64,000 nt of DNA, taken from NCBI RefSeq assembly GCF_000315485.1, contig NZ_JH992942.1, positions 164,028 through 228,027 of the forward strand, written 5' to 3'. A model generated the notes under the pieces. That model did no database searches, was not told the origin of the DNA, and was given only the letters and a program-made list of their open reading frames with translations. Made by a program: the position numbers and the translations under genes. Positions within the stretch are counted from its first letter, which is position 1; every line of letters starts with the position of its first letter. The stretch is from Bacteroides oleiciplenus YIT 12058. Lineage in GTDB: Bacteria > Bacteroidota > Bacteroidia > Bacteroidales > Bacteroidaceae. Shown in pieces: positions 34,166 through 42,536 of this stretch.

Positions 34166-35347
34166 TTACTTCATCTCTTTGATGCGTTTCAAGGCCTCTT
34201 CCAGTTTATGGTCCTTGCAGCAAAGCGAGATGCGGATATACCGTTTTCCATTGCTTCCGAAGATGAAGCCCGGTGTGATGAATACACGTGCGTTATGCAA
34301 CACTTTCTCCGTTAACTCTTCCACGTCGACACAACTGTCGGGAATCTTTCCCCAGAGGAACATACCAACCTGTTTTTCGTCATATGTACATCCCAATGCC
34401 TCCATGATTTCTCCGGCCAAATGACGGCGATTGCGGTAGTTCGTGTTGTTTCCGTCGTACCATTCCTGTTCAGCTTCCAGCGCTGTAGCGGCTGCTAACT
34501 GCATGGCGCGGAACATACCGCTGTCGATGTTACTCTTCACTTTCAGTATCCACTGCACGAAGTCGGCATTACTTGCCAGCATACCGATACGCCAGCCGGG
34601 CATATTGTGGCTCTTGCTCATGGAGTTGAATTCGATGCAGCAATCTTTGGCACCCGGCACGCTGAGGATGCTGAGAGGGTTATCGTTCAGGATGAAGCTG
34701 TACGGATTATCGTTCACAATGACTATATCTTTGCGGCGGGCGAAATCTACCAGCTTTGCGTAAAGTTCCGGCGTTGCATTTGCTCCGGTGGGCATGTTCG
34801 GGTAGTTGGTCCACATTAGTTTTACGCGGCTCATATCCATCTTTTCCAGTTCGTCGAAGTCGGGCATCCAGCCATTTTCTTCTTTCAGGTTGTAGTTGAT
34901 GACTTCTGCACCGAGTATTTTGCTCAACGATGTGTAGGTGGGGTAGCCCGGGTTGGGCACCAGCACTTGTTCGCCCGGATTGACAAATGCCAGCGTGACG
35001 TGCAGGATACCTTCTTTGGAACCGATGAGCGGCTGTATCTCCGTATTCGGGTTCAGTTCCACGCCGTACCATTTCTTGTACCATCCGGCAAAGCTGCGGC
35101 GTAGTTCGGGGATGCCGACATAAGGCATGTATCCATGTCCGTCGGGGTTTTGCGCTTCTTTGCAAAGTGTCTGTATGGTTGCTTCCGAGGGCGGCATATC
35201 AGGACTGCCGATACCCAGACTGATAACGTCCTTACCTTCGGCATTCATTTGTGCCACTTCTTTCAACTTCTTTGAGAAGTAGTATTCGCTCACGCTCGCC
35301 AATCGGTCGGCGGGCTTTATTTTAGATGTTTGATTTACCGTCTGCAT
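34166..35347 (-). CDS. Class I PLP aminotransferase (aromatic operon)
   Basis: The 393-residue aminotransferase has the PLP lysine in NSMSKSHNMPGWRIGM, the aspartate in NDNPYSF and the C-terminal arginine in RYIRISLC. The operon suggests it makes Phe and Tyr from phenylpyruvate and hydroxyphenylpyruvate, though relatives also act on aspartate or LL-diaminopimelate. It starts 26 bp inside pheA's end (35322-35347), so the two are coupled. Confidence 0.9.
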   Translation of the reverse strand: MQTVNQTSKIKPADRLASVSEYYFSKKLKEVAQMNAEGKDVISLGIGSPDMPPSEATIQTLCKEAQNPDGHGYMPYVGIPELRRSFAGWYKKWYGVELNPNTEIQPLIGSKEGILHVTLAFVNPGEQVLVPNPGYPTYTSLSKILGAEVINYNLKEENGWMPDFDELEKMDMSRVKLMWTNYPNMPTGANATPELYAKLVDFARRKDIVIVNDNPYSFILNDNPLSILSVPGAKDCCIEFNSMSKSHNMPGWRIGMLASNADFVQWILKVKSNIDSGMFRAMQLAAATALEAEQEWYDGNNTNYRNRRHLAGEIMEALGCTYDEKQVGMFLWGKIPDSCVDVEELTEKVLHNARVFITPGFIFGSNGKRYIRISLCCKDHKLEEALKRIKEMK

Positions 35348-36170
35348 ATTCGCCTAATATTTTAAGTTCTTTGGTTAGCGGTGTGATGGCCGCGATGGAT
35401 TGTTTATATCTCAGTATATTGTCAAAAGCTACGTCTACGTAAAATTGATATTCCCATTCCCGTCCGATGATGGGCAGCGACTGTATCTTCGTCAGGTTGA
35501 TGCTGTAGAACGAAAGGATGGAGAGTACTTGCGAGAGGCTTCCTTCCGTGTGGGGCAGTGTGAATACCATGCTTGCCTTGTTCGTCTCCGGATGGGGATG
35601 ACGCCGTATTTCGTCTACCTGCCAAGGGTCGGCAACCACCAGAAAACGGGTGAAGTTATGTTTGTTTGTTTCGATACCTTCTTGCAACACCTTCATGCCA
35701 TAACGCTCGGCAGCAGCTTTTGAACAGATGGCAGCGTGTCCTTTCTGGTTCTCCCGTTTGATGATTTCGGCGCTGAGGGCGGTGTCTTCACCTTCCACAA
35801 CTTTCATCTTGGGGTGTTGGGCGAGGAATTCGCGGCATTGCATCAGTGCGATGGGGTGGGAGTTGACTTCCGTGATGTCGTTCCAATCTTCTTCAGGCAG
35901 ACAAACAAAACTGTGTGAGATGCGCAGTTTATACTCGCCGATGATTTGTGTTCCACTTTGGCGCAACAGCTCGTTGTTGTGCAGCAAGCTGCCTGCAATG
36001 GTGTTTTCTATTGCCAACATGCCTATGGTCTGGCTATCCTTTTTCACGGCTGCAAACACGTCCTCAAAGTTGGCGCAACAGATTAACTCTATTTCTTCTC
36101 CTTCGAAGTACTTGTGTGCGGCGATGTCGTGATACGACCCTAATGTTCCTTGAATGGCTATTTTCTTCAT
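35322..36170 (-). CDS. pheA: Prephenate dehydratase
   Basis: The 282-residue enzyme converts prephenate to phenylpyruvate. It has IQGTLGSYHDIAAHKYF, the type II periplasmic-binding fold (FEDVFAAVKK and LAIENTIAGSLLHN) and a C-terminal ACT domain (MVFTLPHTEGSLSQVLSILS, SLPIIGREWEYQFYVD) that binds Phe. It lacks the fused chorismate mutase of E. coli PheA, since that domain is on the DAHP synthase here. It is the first structural gene after the attenuator. Confidence 0.95.
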   Translation of the reverse strand: MKKIAIQGTLGSYHDIAAHKYFEGEEIELICCANFEDVFAAVKKDSQTIGMLAIENTIAGSLLHNNELLRQSGTQIIGEYKLRISHSFVCLPEEDWNDITEVNSHPIALMQCREFLAQHPKMKVVEGEDTALSAEIIKRENQKGHAAICSKAAAERYGMKVLQEGIETNKHNFTRFLVVADPWQVDEIRRHPHPETNKASMVFTLPHTEGSLSQVLSILSFYSINLTKIQSLPIIGREWEYQFYVDVAFDNILRYKQSIAAITPLTKELKILGEYADGKSNI

Positions 36171-36181
36171 ACTGTTTCTTT

Positions 36182-36219
36182 AAAAAAAAATCCCGCTTCC
36201 ATACAATGGAGCGGGATTT
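36182..36219 (-). terminator. Attenuator terminator of the pheA operon
   Basis: On the minus strand AAATCCCGCTCCA pairs with TGGAAGCGGGATTT (one bulged A), followed by a long T run. It is 12 bp before the pheA ATG and 44 bp after the leader stop. Its 5' arm holds TCCCGCTC, which can instead pair with GAGCGGGA in the leader. Confidence 0.9.
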
Positions 36220-36263
36220 AAGTATATTACTTTAGTTCTCTATTCAGTTCTTAAGCATCACTG

Positions 36264-36350
36264 TCACTTGACACATACAAACTCCCGCTCTACTTTCTGG
36301 CTAAAGTAAAAGTAAAAAAAGAAGTAATATGTATAAGTAAACAAATTCAT
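36264..36350 (-). CDS. Phe/Tyr leader peptide of the pheA attenuator
   Basis: A 28-codon frame begins with ATG at 36350 and ends with TGA. Its product starts MNLFTYTYYFFFYFYFSQK, so residues 4-16 have seven Phe and five Tyr. If charged Phe or Tyr tRNA is scarce, ribosomes stall on this run. The end of the frame includes GAGCGGGA (36283-36290), complementary to the terminator's 5' arm. This is the classic trp/phe leader design. It lies 34 bp after a good promoter, with the terminator downstream. Confidence 0.9.
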   Translation of the reverse strand: MNLFTYTYYFFFYFYFSQKVEREFVCVK

Positions 36351-36383
36351 ACTTTCGTTTTCTTTTTGATTCTTAATTCGTGG

Positions 36384-36413
36384 CAAAAGTAATACTTTTC
36401 TTTTATATGCAAA
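36384..36413 (-). promoter_or_regulatory. Promoter of the pheA leader
   Basis: Minus-strand TTTG (36410-36413), 18 bp, then TACTTTTG (36384-36391): both Bacteroides promoter boxes with near-normal spacing. Transcription should start a few bases before 36376. Confidence 0.75.
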
Positions 36414-36636
36414 CAAAAAACGATCTTTTTTTTATTTCTTCTTTAGTTTTAATCTGTTGGAGGAGCTAATTTATTGTTGTGCGGATAGGGAATAAAAGAG
36501 TGATAGGGTGATAAAGTAGCTGTATTGTATAGTTCCGGGCTATAAAATTAAAGGTTTGCAGCCTTGAGTTGCGCAATTAGTGCTTGTTTTGTTCATTATC
36601 TGCATATACTTGGAGCAAATGATGTTCATCATAGGC
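36414..36636. other. Noncoding, AT-rich
   Basis: No gene, promoter or long repeat identified between the pheA promoter and repeat array E. Confidence 0.5.
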
Positions 36637-36724
36637 GGAGGTATACTTCCAGCTTATTGAACGCATTCAGAAAGCTTTCCGAACGTGTTCCCAAAGCTTT
36701 CTGAATGCGTTCAATAAGCTTTGG
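36637..36724. repeat. 22-bp tandem array E with a perfect 28-bp inverted repeat
   Basis: Three clear 22-bp units start at 36659, 36681 and 36703 (GAACGCATTCAG..., GAACGTGTTCCC..., GAATGCGTTCAA..., each ending in AAGCTTT plus two bases), with a weaker unit at 36637. The outer two units are mirror images, so 36651-36678 is a perfect reverse complement of 36693-36720, around a 14-base loop. Confidence 0.85.
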
Positions 36725-36815
36725 GAATAAATTGACGATTACAAGCTCTGCATTTATCAGTTTCCGGATATTATAAACTAAAACAATTTGTGTTCTATAT
36801 GAATCATCATTTTAT

Positions 36816-39800
36816 TCAAAATCCCTTTCTATATATCGGCAATTCTTCTCCCGATCCCGTATGGATTACATTGAAGTTAACAAAACCATTCATAGACTCC
36901 GGCTCTAAAAGAGTTACGGCAAGGTTTGCATTCTTTTGGGAGAGCCGAATGATGAAACAACCTGCCGGGAAACATTTCTTTTCCTTTATTACCCGGGTAG
37001 ATACGGTGACCGGAAAACTCTTCTCCCATTCCTTCTTCGCTTTCTTGTATTCGGTAACAATATACTTTTCTACGGTAGTGGTGAATGCCTTTGGGGCCTG
37101 TTCTACTTCAAGTCCCAGAGCGCGCAACTTTTCTGCTTGCACAATGCAGGTATCCGGCAGAATGTAGGCTTTAGGGCGTTTGCGTACTAAATCCGCTTTT
37201 AGTTGAAGTGCATCGAAGGTAGGGATGGTTTCTGTAAAATACTCATTTTTATTAAGATCAATAAATGAAATAGGAAATTCTGTCCGGGTAGGCTGAAAAG
37301 TGACATATATATCCTCCTTTCCGGCACGAGTCTCTTTAATAGCTTTTTGTATGGTATTTCTTACTTCTTTGAAATGAACTGTTGCTGTTTCCAGAATGCT
37401 GCGGGATACCAGGAAACCACATTCGGCACGGCGGGCGAAAGAAGTTCTTCCCAACCCTATACCGCGAATTTCTATAAACAGAGATACGGCATTGGTAAGT
37501 CCCTGAAATGTAGAACTGGATTGTGGACTTTTGGCATCTTTTGCTGCATATAAACTATCGTTCTTTATGCTTGGAGTAAAGTAGAAACCGGAGCTATAAC
37601 CGTTGGCTTCCAATGCTCTCACTGCTTTTTCACGGAACAATCCGTTGGATAATTGGCGTATGCCAGTAGAGATATTCAGATGGCCGCTGGGCAGAAACAA
37701 TACGTCACTGGCAGTGGCAGATGCACTTCCACGCAACAGCTTGAATTCCTTGCGGAAGGGGGTAAACTCGTGAATATCCAGAGCAATATCGGGATTCCAG
37801 TCTTTATATGCTTTCTTGAGCAAAAGGGTTACCGGATCGGAGAGTTTACTTTGATCCCGATTCAGGTCAAGACCACTGCCTGATTTACGACTTTGCAATG
37901 CATAGCCATCCATGTTGGCTATGGGAATCAGTGCAAGAGATACTTTATTCAAAAGGGCATTGCCTTCTGAGGTATTGAGAAGGTAATCGGCAAGTAGGCA
38001 GGTGGCCTCGGGGCCGGCAGGTTCGTTACCATGTAATCCTGCCTGTATCCATACCCGTATATTTTTACCTTTTCCCTGTTTACCGAAATAAAGAACAGGA
38101 ATTTTCCTGCCTTGTGGAGTAGTCCCGATTTCGGACAAGGTTACTTTGTCCGGATGTTTATCTGTTAATGCCTGTAGGTAGCAGTTTATTTCGAATAAGG
38201 AAGCAAGGCCTTCTTCGATCGGTTTACTGAGAGTGGGGGTAGTGTACTCCTTTTCAGGTTCCGGATAGAAATGGGAAGTCACGGCTTCCGGCTGTGGCGA
38301 AGGCTGAATATTCCATAGGGAAAGGTTACTAAGAACCGTTTCCTGTGCTGTCCGTTGCAGATAGAGAGCCTCTTTCTGCGGCAGCCCTGCATGATAGCTG
38401 CTTGTATAGGTTTTTTGGAAAAAGACTGAACAGAATATATTAGCGGCAAGATAAGAACCTTGCACAGACGGATGGCTATGGTCGGAATTATAGAGTGTGA
38501 GGCTGGGCTTCTCCGTGCGGATACGCTTCCAGGCAACGCCTACGGGGGCACACCAGGCATTTAACTGGCGGGTCATCTCCAGATAACTTTCAGCAAGGCG
38601 TTGTTGCATTTCGGCATACGTGTCGATGTTATGCCCCCAGGTCATATAAAAGATGGTTTTTCCTTTAGGATTATAAAGACGGCGCAGACTGTCGAGAGAT
38701 TGGGCTGGTTTGTATACATTCTCCCGTACCCAATCTTTTTCACGGGCGGGTGCCTTACTTTGGTCTTGCAATACTACAAAGTCCCAGTTTCCCTCACGGA
38801 TGGCTTCAAGGGTCTCAGGGTTGGCGGCATGTTTCTTTAGTGTCCAGCCTCCATGTTCTATCAGCTTTACGGAGAGTTTGTGTCCGGTGGAAGCAGCAAG
38901 GGTTTGCACCTGACGGACTAAATGATTGTACTGTGTATAGCTGTTTCCAATAAACAGCGCCCGCAGAGAATCTTCCATCATAACCGGAACGGCACGTTCG
39001 CCCATATCGGTGGAATGGTGTCCTATGCCTTGCTCTTCTATTTTCTGCCAGTTGCAGGGCCAGTTCTTTTCGGCAGCTACCTGATGGATATATTGATAAA
39101 ACCGATTGCCGCGCTCGTAGCGGTTACGGCCTTGTGCTTCTGCTTCGGGAGTTTTACGTAGATAAGATTCCCGGATGGTATCACCTGTAGCCAATTGGAG
39201 AATAACCGGCTTGGCAAGATACTTTTGGATTGCTTCGGGGGTGATATAAGGGATATTGCGCACTCCATAAGGAAAGTTTAGCGAAACATCAGGAAAAGTG
39301 TACCAGCCAGGGCTGCCGATAACTGCCTTCTCCACATATGGGCTATCATAGAAGAGCATAAAGCGTTGCACAAACTGCCCTCCGGCCGAATGGCCGTAAA
39401 TCATATAACCTTTCCGTTGGCTTCCCGAATGTTGGCGGACGTACTCGAATATCTTATCAATCAGGGCGGGAGTCTGCTCTTCAACAGGACGCACAGTATT
39501 ATTACTATTGTCGATTACACCAACTTCCTGATAATCGTGCAGAGGATATTCTTTCAGGTCGAAATGGGGGATGAAAACCATGAATTTATGTTTCTCTGCT
39601 TCCCGTTTCCAGGCTTTGAGCAGATATTTGTAGCCTCGGTCTGCCCCTTCGAATACAAAGACGACAGGCATGTGGCGTACATCACCGGAAGTGGGGATGT
39701 AATAATGGACATCTACCGGACGGTCGGCAAAGGGCGGATAGCCTTTGTAGGTGAACATGCCCTCGCCGGAGGAAACGACGGGCATTGCATAAAGTCCGGT

Positions 39801-39842
39801 GCAAAGAAAAATGATACTGAGAAGTAGAAGTAACTTTTTCAT
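36816..39842 (-). CDS. Triple-domain hydrolase: alpha/beta hydrolase, SGNH hydrolase, M14 carboxypeptidase
   Basis: This 1008-residue protein has a signal peptide, then an alpha/beta hydrolase domain (Ser152 in YGHSAGGQF), then an SGNH-like domain (Ser301 in FIGNSYTQYN; Asp452 and His455 in SDHSHPS), then an M14 zinc carboxypeptidase (His602 and Glu605 in GLHGNEPAG, His689 in LDIHE, catalytic Glu in SLFIEIRGIG). Each has its catalytic motif. It is last in the SusC/SusD operon and overlaps the isoaspartyl dipeptidase by four bases (ATGA). Probably periplasmic or surface-exposed, it may remove ester groups and C-terminal residues from the same substrate. I know no characterised protein with this exact order. 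Confidence 0.88.
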   Translation of the reverse strand: MKKLLLLLSIIFLCTGLYAMPVVSSGEGMFTYKGYPPFADRPVDVHYYIPTSGDVRHMPVVFVFEGADRGYKYLLKAWKREAEKHKFMVFIPHFDLKEYPLHDYQEVGVIDNSNNTVRPVEEQTPALIDKIFEYVRQHSGSQRKGYMIYGHSAGGQFVQRFMLFYDSPYVEKAVIGSPGWYTFPDVSLNFPYGVRNIPYITPEAIQKYLAKPVILQLATGDTIRESYLRKTPEAEAQGRNRYERGNRFYQYIHQVAAEKNWPCNWQKIEEQGIGHHSTDMGERAVPVMMEDSLRALFIGNSYTQYNHLVRQVQTLAASTGHKLSVKLIEHGGWTLKKHAANPETLEAIREGNWDFVVLQDQSKAPAREKDWVRENVYKPAQSLDSLRRLYNPKGKTIFYMTWGHNIDTYAEMQQRLAESYLEMTRQLNAWCAPVGVAWKRIRTEKPSLTLYNSDHSHPSVQGSYLAANIFCSVFFQKTYTSSYHAGLPQKEALYLQRTAQETVLSNLSLWNIQPSPQPEAVTSHFYPEPEKEYTTPTLSKPIEEGLASLFEINCYLQALTDKHPDKVTLSEIGTTPQGRKIPVLYFGKQGKGKNIRVWIQAGLHGNEPAGPEATCLLADYLLNTSEGNALLNKVSLALIPIANMDGYALQSRKSGSGLDLNRDQSKLSDPVTLLLKKAYKDWNPDIALDIHEFTPFRKEFKLLRGSASATASDVLFLPSGHLNISTGIRQLSNGLFREKAVRALEANGYSSGFYFTPSIKNDSLYAAKDAKSPQSSSTFQGLTNAVSLFIEIRGIGLGRTSFARRAECGFLVSRSILETATVHFKEVRNTIQKAIKETRAGKEDIYVTFQPTRTEFPISFIDLNKNEYFTETIPTFDALQLKADLVRKRPKAYILPDTCIVQAEKLRALGLEVEQAPKAFTTTVEKYIVTEYKKAKKEWEKSFPVTVSTRVIKEKKCFPAGCFIIRLSQKNANLAVTLLEPESMNGFVNFNVIHTGSGEELPIYRKGF

Positions 39843-40984
39843 TCTTCGTACCTCCCTTTCATTATGACTTTCTTATTCTTCATTGCCACCTTTCCACGTG
39901 CTATGACATCCGTCAGGCACAGTTCATTGTCAAGAAAGCAGAGGTCTGCATCAAAACCGACGGCTATTCTACCTTTGGTGTGTAGCTTGAGATTATGTGC
40001 CGGATTGCTGGTGATGAGAGTAAGAGCCTTTTCCAGAGGTAGCAGTCTTTCTTTTACCAGTAATGTCATTTCTTGTAAGTTGAGGTGCAGGGGAGCGGGA
40101 CGGTAAGTAGTCTCTCCCGTTTCAGGATTTACCCGGCGTACCCCTCCGCGTCCGTCACTGGAGAATGTAATGCGGTCCAGTGGCACATGGGCTTCAAGAG
40201 CCTTCATGACGCAACGGTGGGGAGCATCGAACTTGGTTCCTCCGGTAGAAAAGTCTATCATACCTCCCATGCAGGCAAATTCAATGGCTTGGTGGAATAA
40301 TGCCTCTGTGCGTATCAGATGGGTAGGTGAGAGGTATGAAATGAGTGTGGGATAATGGCGCGCAATATTTAGTAACGGTGTAATGCCTTCGGGCAATGCT
40401 CCGAGATGGATGTGAAGGACACCTCCTTTGCCGGAAGTAAAACCGCCGAGGCGTACCTGGTTGATGAGACGCAATATTTCCAACTCGGTAGGAAAGGCAC
40501 TGCGGTCGTCGCTCATAGCCAGTTTGCAACCGACCACTTTATCAATGAATATAAGGTCGTCGGCTACACAAGACATCAATGTTTTTGCGGGTAAGCCGTA
40601 GAAACTGGTAAGCATATAGGCACTGAGCCCGTCACCTTCCAAGGCTTTCGTTTTGGCATATAAGGTTGTCAGTTCCTTTACGAAGCCATCTGTGCCGAGC
40701 AGTCCCAATACAGTGGTTGTTCCGCAAGCCACCAGTTCACTCACGGATACGTCGGGGACTAATGAAGCATATCCTGTCTGCCCTCCTCCTCCGGTGATGT
40801 GAACGTGTTGATCAATAAAGCCGGGGGTGACGGCGCATCCTACGGCATCTATGGTTTCAAAAGGGATGCCTGTCAAGTCTATTTTCCGGTCTATGAGAGC
40901 AATCTTGTCGTCCGCCAGCAGAATGTCGTTCATGCCGAGAGGTTCGGGAGCGTACAGATTTGCATTTTTTATCAGTGTAAACAT
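39839..40984 (-). CDS. iadA: Isoaspartyl dipeptidase (beta-aspartyl peptidase)
   Basis: The 381-residue M38-family amidohydrolase splits isoaspartyl dipeptides, which arise from aged Asn/Asp. The metal site begins TPGFIDQHVHITGGGGQTGY; CKLAMSDDRS has the likely carboxylated Lys; LHIHLGAL and the Asp in TFSSDGRGG complete it. It has no signal peptide, so it acts in the cytoplasm on peptides brought in by a neighbour. It starts 12 bp after the carrier gene. Confidence 0.92.
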   Translation of the reverse strand: MFTLIKNANLYAPEPLGMNDILLADDKIALIDRKIDLTGIPFETIDAVGCAVTPGFIDQHVHITGGGGQTGYASLVPDVSVSELVACGTTTVLGLLGTDGFVKELTTLYAKTKALEGDGLSAYMLTSFYGLPAKTLMSCVADDLIFIDKVVGCKLAMSDDRSAFPTELEILRLINQVRLGGFTSGKGGVLHIHLGALPEGITPLLNIARHYPTLISYLSPTHLIRTEALFHQAIEFACMGGMIDFSTGGTKFDAPHRCVMKALEAHVPLDRITFSSDGRGGVRRVNPETGETTYRPAPLHLNLQEMTLLVKERLLPLEKALTLITSNPAHNLKLHTKGRIAVGFDADLCFLDNELCLTDVIARGKVAMKNKKVIMKGRYEE

Positions 40985-40996
40985 GGTTATGAAGTT

Positions 40997-42385
40997 TTAT
41001 AGTGTAATGAAATGATAAACTATCAGAAATAGGATGCTGCCTATGAGGGGCAAGGTGTTTCTCTTTGCCAGTTCAATGGGCGATACACCCGCCACACCGG
41101 CAATGGCGACAATGATTCCCGCTATAGGTGACGCTGCACGTCCCATGCTGGCGGATAGTTGCAATGGGAGTATGAGGGAATAGGCTGGCATGCCCAGTTG
41201 TCCGGCAATGCCGGGTAGAAGGGGACCGAAAGAGAAGAAAGCTGCATTCCCGCTTCCCATCAGCATAGCTGCACAGAAAATGATCAAGGCGAAGACTGCC
41301 GCGATGGCGATGCCCGAAAGGCCTATATGTGTGGAATAATTGACCAGTGAGTCGATAAATCCGAGACTGATAAGTCCTTTTGAGAAGATCTCGGATGCCA
41401 CAATCAACGTCACCACACTCGCAAAGACATTTCCCATTCCCTTCCAGAAGCTGGAGAAAGCATCGAACGTTTTCCGTATATTGCGTGTGTGGCAACCTAC
41501 GAATAGGAGCGAGGTGAAAAGAGAGAACATCATTGCTGTAGTTGTATTGAGCGTGATGGGCGGTTGGAACAAACCTACATAAGGTGAAAAAAGAATGAGA
41601 AGTGCCAGTGGAAGTACGGGAAGTAAAGCGAATATCAATGGAATATCCGGTTTGGCGGAAGTTTGCGGAGTCTCTGCCTTTTCGCTTTGTTCCGTATGCT
41701 GCCTGGCAGCTTCTTTTTTATCGAAATACCTATTGTTGAAATAAAATAGTGTCATGACTACCAAGGTAGTAGGGAGAACCAACGGCAACTGATGGGTAAT
41801 GAAATAAGCTACATTGGTCTGCTCGATAAGCTCGGCGGCAAGGGCTGTGTTTGCTGAACCGGGGCCTTGATCGAAAAGCGTTGCGGCGGCTATGACAGAT
41901 AGTGCTGTCAGTCGGCTCACTCCCAGTCCGATAAGAACGGGATAGACGGATGCGACAAGTAACAGTCCTAAACCCGCTGCTGAAGGTGTTGTAATAAATA
42001 GTAGTTGGCCGATAGGAATGGTGACAGTGGCTGCCAGATAGGGGTAACGGCGGAAGAAGCCAAGTGGTTTCATGGAAATATGCACCAGGGCATTGGTGGC
42101 TTGTATGTGGTTCATAAAGGCTACATAACCGCCGATAGTCATAATCATCAGTCCTGCGCGGGAGAGGTTGCTGATAAATGTTTCCTCCACTACCTTCACC
42201 AAGTCGAAAACAATGCTGCCGGTAGGCTTGATCGGAATAACCGGTTGGATGTTGAGCACAAGGGCAAATGTCAGCATTATGAGTCCGGCCAACATCAATA
42301 CTCCTTGCGGATTGAGTTTCCGGTAGAGGTAAATGGCAGTGAAAGTGGTCACTACAATACAGAGTAGGAAGGCTATGACTGACAT
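40997..42385 (-). CDS. DcuC-type C4-dicarboxylate carrier
   Basis: This integral membrane protein (462 residues; about 12 hydrophobic spans) fits the DcuC/YfcC-like anaerobic carriers, with FITTPSAAGLGLLL, DQGPGSANTALAAE, GSGNAAFFSFGPLLPG and SMGRAASPIAGI. Aspartate released by the isoaspartyl dipeptidase can be deaminated to fumarate, so a carrier for aspartate, fumarate or succinate would fit; a small-peptide carrier is the alternative. The start MSVIAFLL at 42385 was chosen as the preceding residues are hydrophilic and not family-like. Confidence 0.82.
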   Translation of the reverse strand: MSVIAFLLCIVVTTFTAIYLYRKLNPQGVLMLAGLIMLTFALVLNIQPVIPIKPTGSIVFDLVKVVEETFISNLSRAGLMIMTIGGYVAFMNHIQATNALVHISMKPLGFFRRYPYLAATVTIPIGQLLFITTPSAAGLGLLLVASVYPVLIGLGVSRLTALSVIAAATLFDQGPGSANTALAAELIEQTNVAYFITHQLPLVLPTTLVVMTLFYFNNRYFDKKEAARQHTEQSEKAETPQTSAKPDIPLIFALLPVLPLALLILFSPYVGLFQPPITLNTTTAMMFSLFTSLLFVGCHTRNIRKTFDAFSSFWKGMGNVFASVVTLIVASEIFSKGLISLGFIDSLVNYSTHIGLSGIAIAAVFALIIFCAAMLMGSGNAAFFSFGPLLPGIAGQLGMPAYSLILPLQLSASMGRAASPIAGIIVAIAGVAGVSPIELAKRNTLPLIGSILFLIVYHFITL

Positions 42386-42536
42386 ATCTTGATGGGTTCT
42401 AAGTTTATAAATAGAGCTGGAGTAAACATGCACACGATGAAACGGACTACAACGGATTTTACTTTGAGAGTTATTATCAGTTTTATGTATATCGGTATCA
42501 GTCCGTTTACATCCGTTTCATCTGTGTGCTGTTCTT

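Noticed and set aside
29484..36724. Tandem repeat arrays taken for CRISPR
   Set aside because: Units are contiguous without spacers, imperfect, 11-22 bp long, and no cas gene is present.
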